Assembly (NCBI GenBank): GCA_008508345.1
Contig: QNGE01000989.1
Span: forward strand, 121,852-185,851
Length of the DNA: 64,000 nt
Direction: 5' to 3'
Source: Paragonimus westermani
Taxonomy: Eukaryota > Platyhelminthes > Trematoda > Plagiorchiida > Troglotrematidae
Shown: one piece after another, positions 62,585 to 64,000 of the stretch
How the letters are laid out: the number at the start of each line of letters is the position of its first letter
Numbering within the stretch: the first letter of the stretch is position 1
The notes under the pieces: model-generated
The model's input: only the letters and a program-made list of their open reading frames with translations
What the model was told of the DNA's origin: nothing
The model's database searches: none
Program-made: the position numbers and the translations under genes

Positions 62585-62710
62585 AACAGCACTTCTACGA
62601 GGGTTTTAATGTTCCGTTACCATTCCTACATAACAAACTCACTGTACATAGCGGACTTTGACTTGCGGCGGATGGTTCCAACGTCGGCAGCTGTGATGAA
62701 CTTCCCGTAA
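62585..62710 (+). repeat. Dispersed repeat shared with 45.3 kb
   Basis: Plus-strand counterpart of 45262-45400 (YITNSLYIADFDLRRMVP, then a stop after SAAVMNFP). Confidence 0.65.
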
Positions 62711-63574
62711 CCAGCCGCTACATACGGTATAATTTCGGCAACTGATGTGCTGTACTACAGCAGGTTTCTGCATTCTTTCAATTCACTGCTGGTGAGTCCG
62801 CGACCTGTAGTGTGGAACTCATATATCACACGATTGAGGGAGTGGATGTGTTCTGACTCGGAAGGGCTCAAAACCACACAGGCATTCCGTCGGACTACAT
62901 GAAATAGTGAACTGCACCATGTGTCACAAGAACCGAATTGTTAAAACTAACAACCACGAAACATGTCGCAAACCCCTGCGTAGGCTACCACACCTCTCAT
63001 ATTTTCAACAACCGCAATGATTCCGGGCGGTTTTCGGGGAACCAAGCCAACGTATCCCATCGTACTTGCGATCCGTTTTCGAACTGCGGCCCGTGCCGCG
63101 GACGTAAATGACGCCCAACCCCTCCATGCACACCTGAGGACAATCCTGGAAATGTGAGAAGGTGCGGAATCCACGTTACTCAAACATCTTTTTGGAAGCC
63201 GCAATATAGCCCATTTCTCAAGAATAAAAAACATTCTGATGTGATGAATAACATCCGTATCATCGTATTTCTAGGTATACATTATTTTGGCAACCATGTA
63301 TCAACATTGCCACACGCGAGCAATCACGACAACGGCTATACCGATTTTTGAAAGACACAGTAAGGTGGTTTCCAATGAACGGCCAGGCAAAATAAACTGC
63401 TGTAGATCCATGACGTAGACTTCGGCGATTTTGATTTCTGCACCATATACCAAGCCGTTAAACCGGAATATGCAGTGCAATGATGTTTCCACCTACGATA
63501 ACTGAAGAAACCGCGGTCTACGTCTAGCATTCAATGGTATACGGGTATAGATAGACTTGAGTATGCGTGCATAG
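62711..63574. other. Unidentified sequence
   Basis: A 95-codon minus-strand open frame (62947-63234) has no motif I recognise. Confidence 0.3.
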
Positions 63575-64000
63575 GTATTTGCCACATATAATACATACTC
63601 TTCTTCTTTAGGAAATATACGGGAAGACATCATGTCATCAGAGTCTTGGTGCCAAATCTGTCTGATGAAATTCTCAGTCAGTAAATCCACCATTGTCGCA
63701 CACGGTTGTCATATACCAGAGGACTTTATAAAGCTGGATGGTCGTGCTATTTTAACTGTCAACTTAGTCCGCGACCTAGGTATAGATTACTCAAACTCAT
63801 TCACTATTGCCGAACATATATCTTTTCTAGTAGCTAAAACTAGACCAACGATTGGATACATTAAGCAATCATTCTTCCTTCCTGCAGCTCGACTGCACCT
63901 TTATAGGCTGTGCGTACGACCTCAACTTGAGTACTGCACGTTCATATATAGTCACTTGCGCAAGTCTGATAGGCTAAATCTGGAAAGTCTCCAACGCGCA
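63575..64000 (+). mobile_element. CR1/Jockey-like LINE, RT thumb, cut by window edge
   Basis: Open from 63575 to the right edge without a stop. MSSESWCQICLMKFSVSKST corresponds to the (W)....(L/M)..N..KS(K/T)(V/I) block after the YADD of CR1-like RTs; then VNLVRDLGIDYSNSFTIAEH (the (V)KDLG(V/I) block), FLVAKTRPTIGYIKQSFFLP and HLYRLCVRPQLEYCTFIYSH with LNLESLQRA. The order is that of the RT thumb region of CR1/Jockey group LINEs. The catalytic part upstream is absent (sequence before 63575 has stops), so the copy is 5' truncated or decayed, but this stretch is intact and probably young. Confidence 0.88.

Overview
The window is eukaryotic nuclear DNA: a multi-exon gene with GT..AG introns, large intergenic and intronic stretches, one assembly gap (796 N, 18862-19667 minus the last ten bases, i.e. 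18862-19657), and abundant decayed retrotransposons. The repertoire (CsRn1-like Ty3/gypsy elements with a CHCC Gag motif, RTE-like LINEs, a Penelope-like element with a GIY-YIG tail, flatworm-style MULE) points to a parasitic flatworm, most likely a trematode. This is inference from element families, not from a marker gene. There are no bacterial-type operons.

1.4-24.4 kb, minus strand: one host gene, a RecQ5-type DNA helicase (RECQL5). Three consecutive exons at 23.2-24.4 kb carry helicase motifs I to VI. Smaller exons at 11.3, 4.3, 3.4, 2.5 and 1.5 kb (and perhaps 13.4 kb) carry the RecQ5-specific C-terminal region. Splice sites and phases agree along the chain. The exons encoding the RecQ zinc-binding region and the first exon were not found. 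The introns hold a 110-bp MITE-like element (8.4 kb), a gypsy RT scrap (9.4 kb), a gag-only gypsy remnant with an LTR-derived duplication (13.5-15.1 kb), a tRNA-like SINE head (15.3 kb) and an inverted pair of Penelope-like 3' ends around the gap.

24.5-39 kb: a TE graveyard. Plus-strand gypsy pol fragments (27.5-28.3 and 30.4-31.6 kb) are interleaved with a minus-strand RTE-like LINE (RT 28.6-30.4, endonuclease 32.3-33.5 kb), showing at least one nested insertion. A second, more decayed minus-strand LINE lies at 35.9-38.0 kb.

39-46 kb: dispersed repeat copies, a CAT microsatellite, an LTR-like segment, a 66-67-bp minisatellite, and repeat pairs whose partners lie elsewhere in the window.

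46.7-50.7 kb: a nearly complete minus-strand CsRn1-like gypsy element (Gag, protease, RT, integrase) with damaged catalytic motifs in all three enzymes and a ~275-bp insertion in RT. 51.0-51.7 kb: a plus-strand MULE-like transposase remnant. 53.5-56.4 kb: a plus-strand APE-type LINE with internal deletion, frameshift and a zinc-finger tail cut off by a stop.

57-64 kb: a long alternating purine/pyrimidine tract followed by a repeat shared with 42.3-43.1 kb; a CACTA/DUF4218-like transposase remnant (58.2-58.9 kb, +); a MULE transposase with a SWIM-like finger (61.2-62.4 kb, -); and the 3' part of a CR1/Jockey-like RT running off the right edge. Apart from RECQL5 I see no confident host gene.
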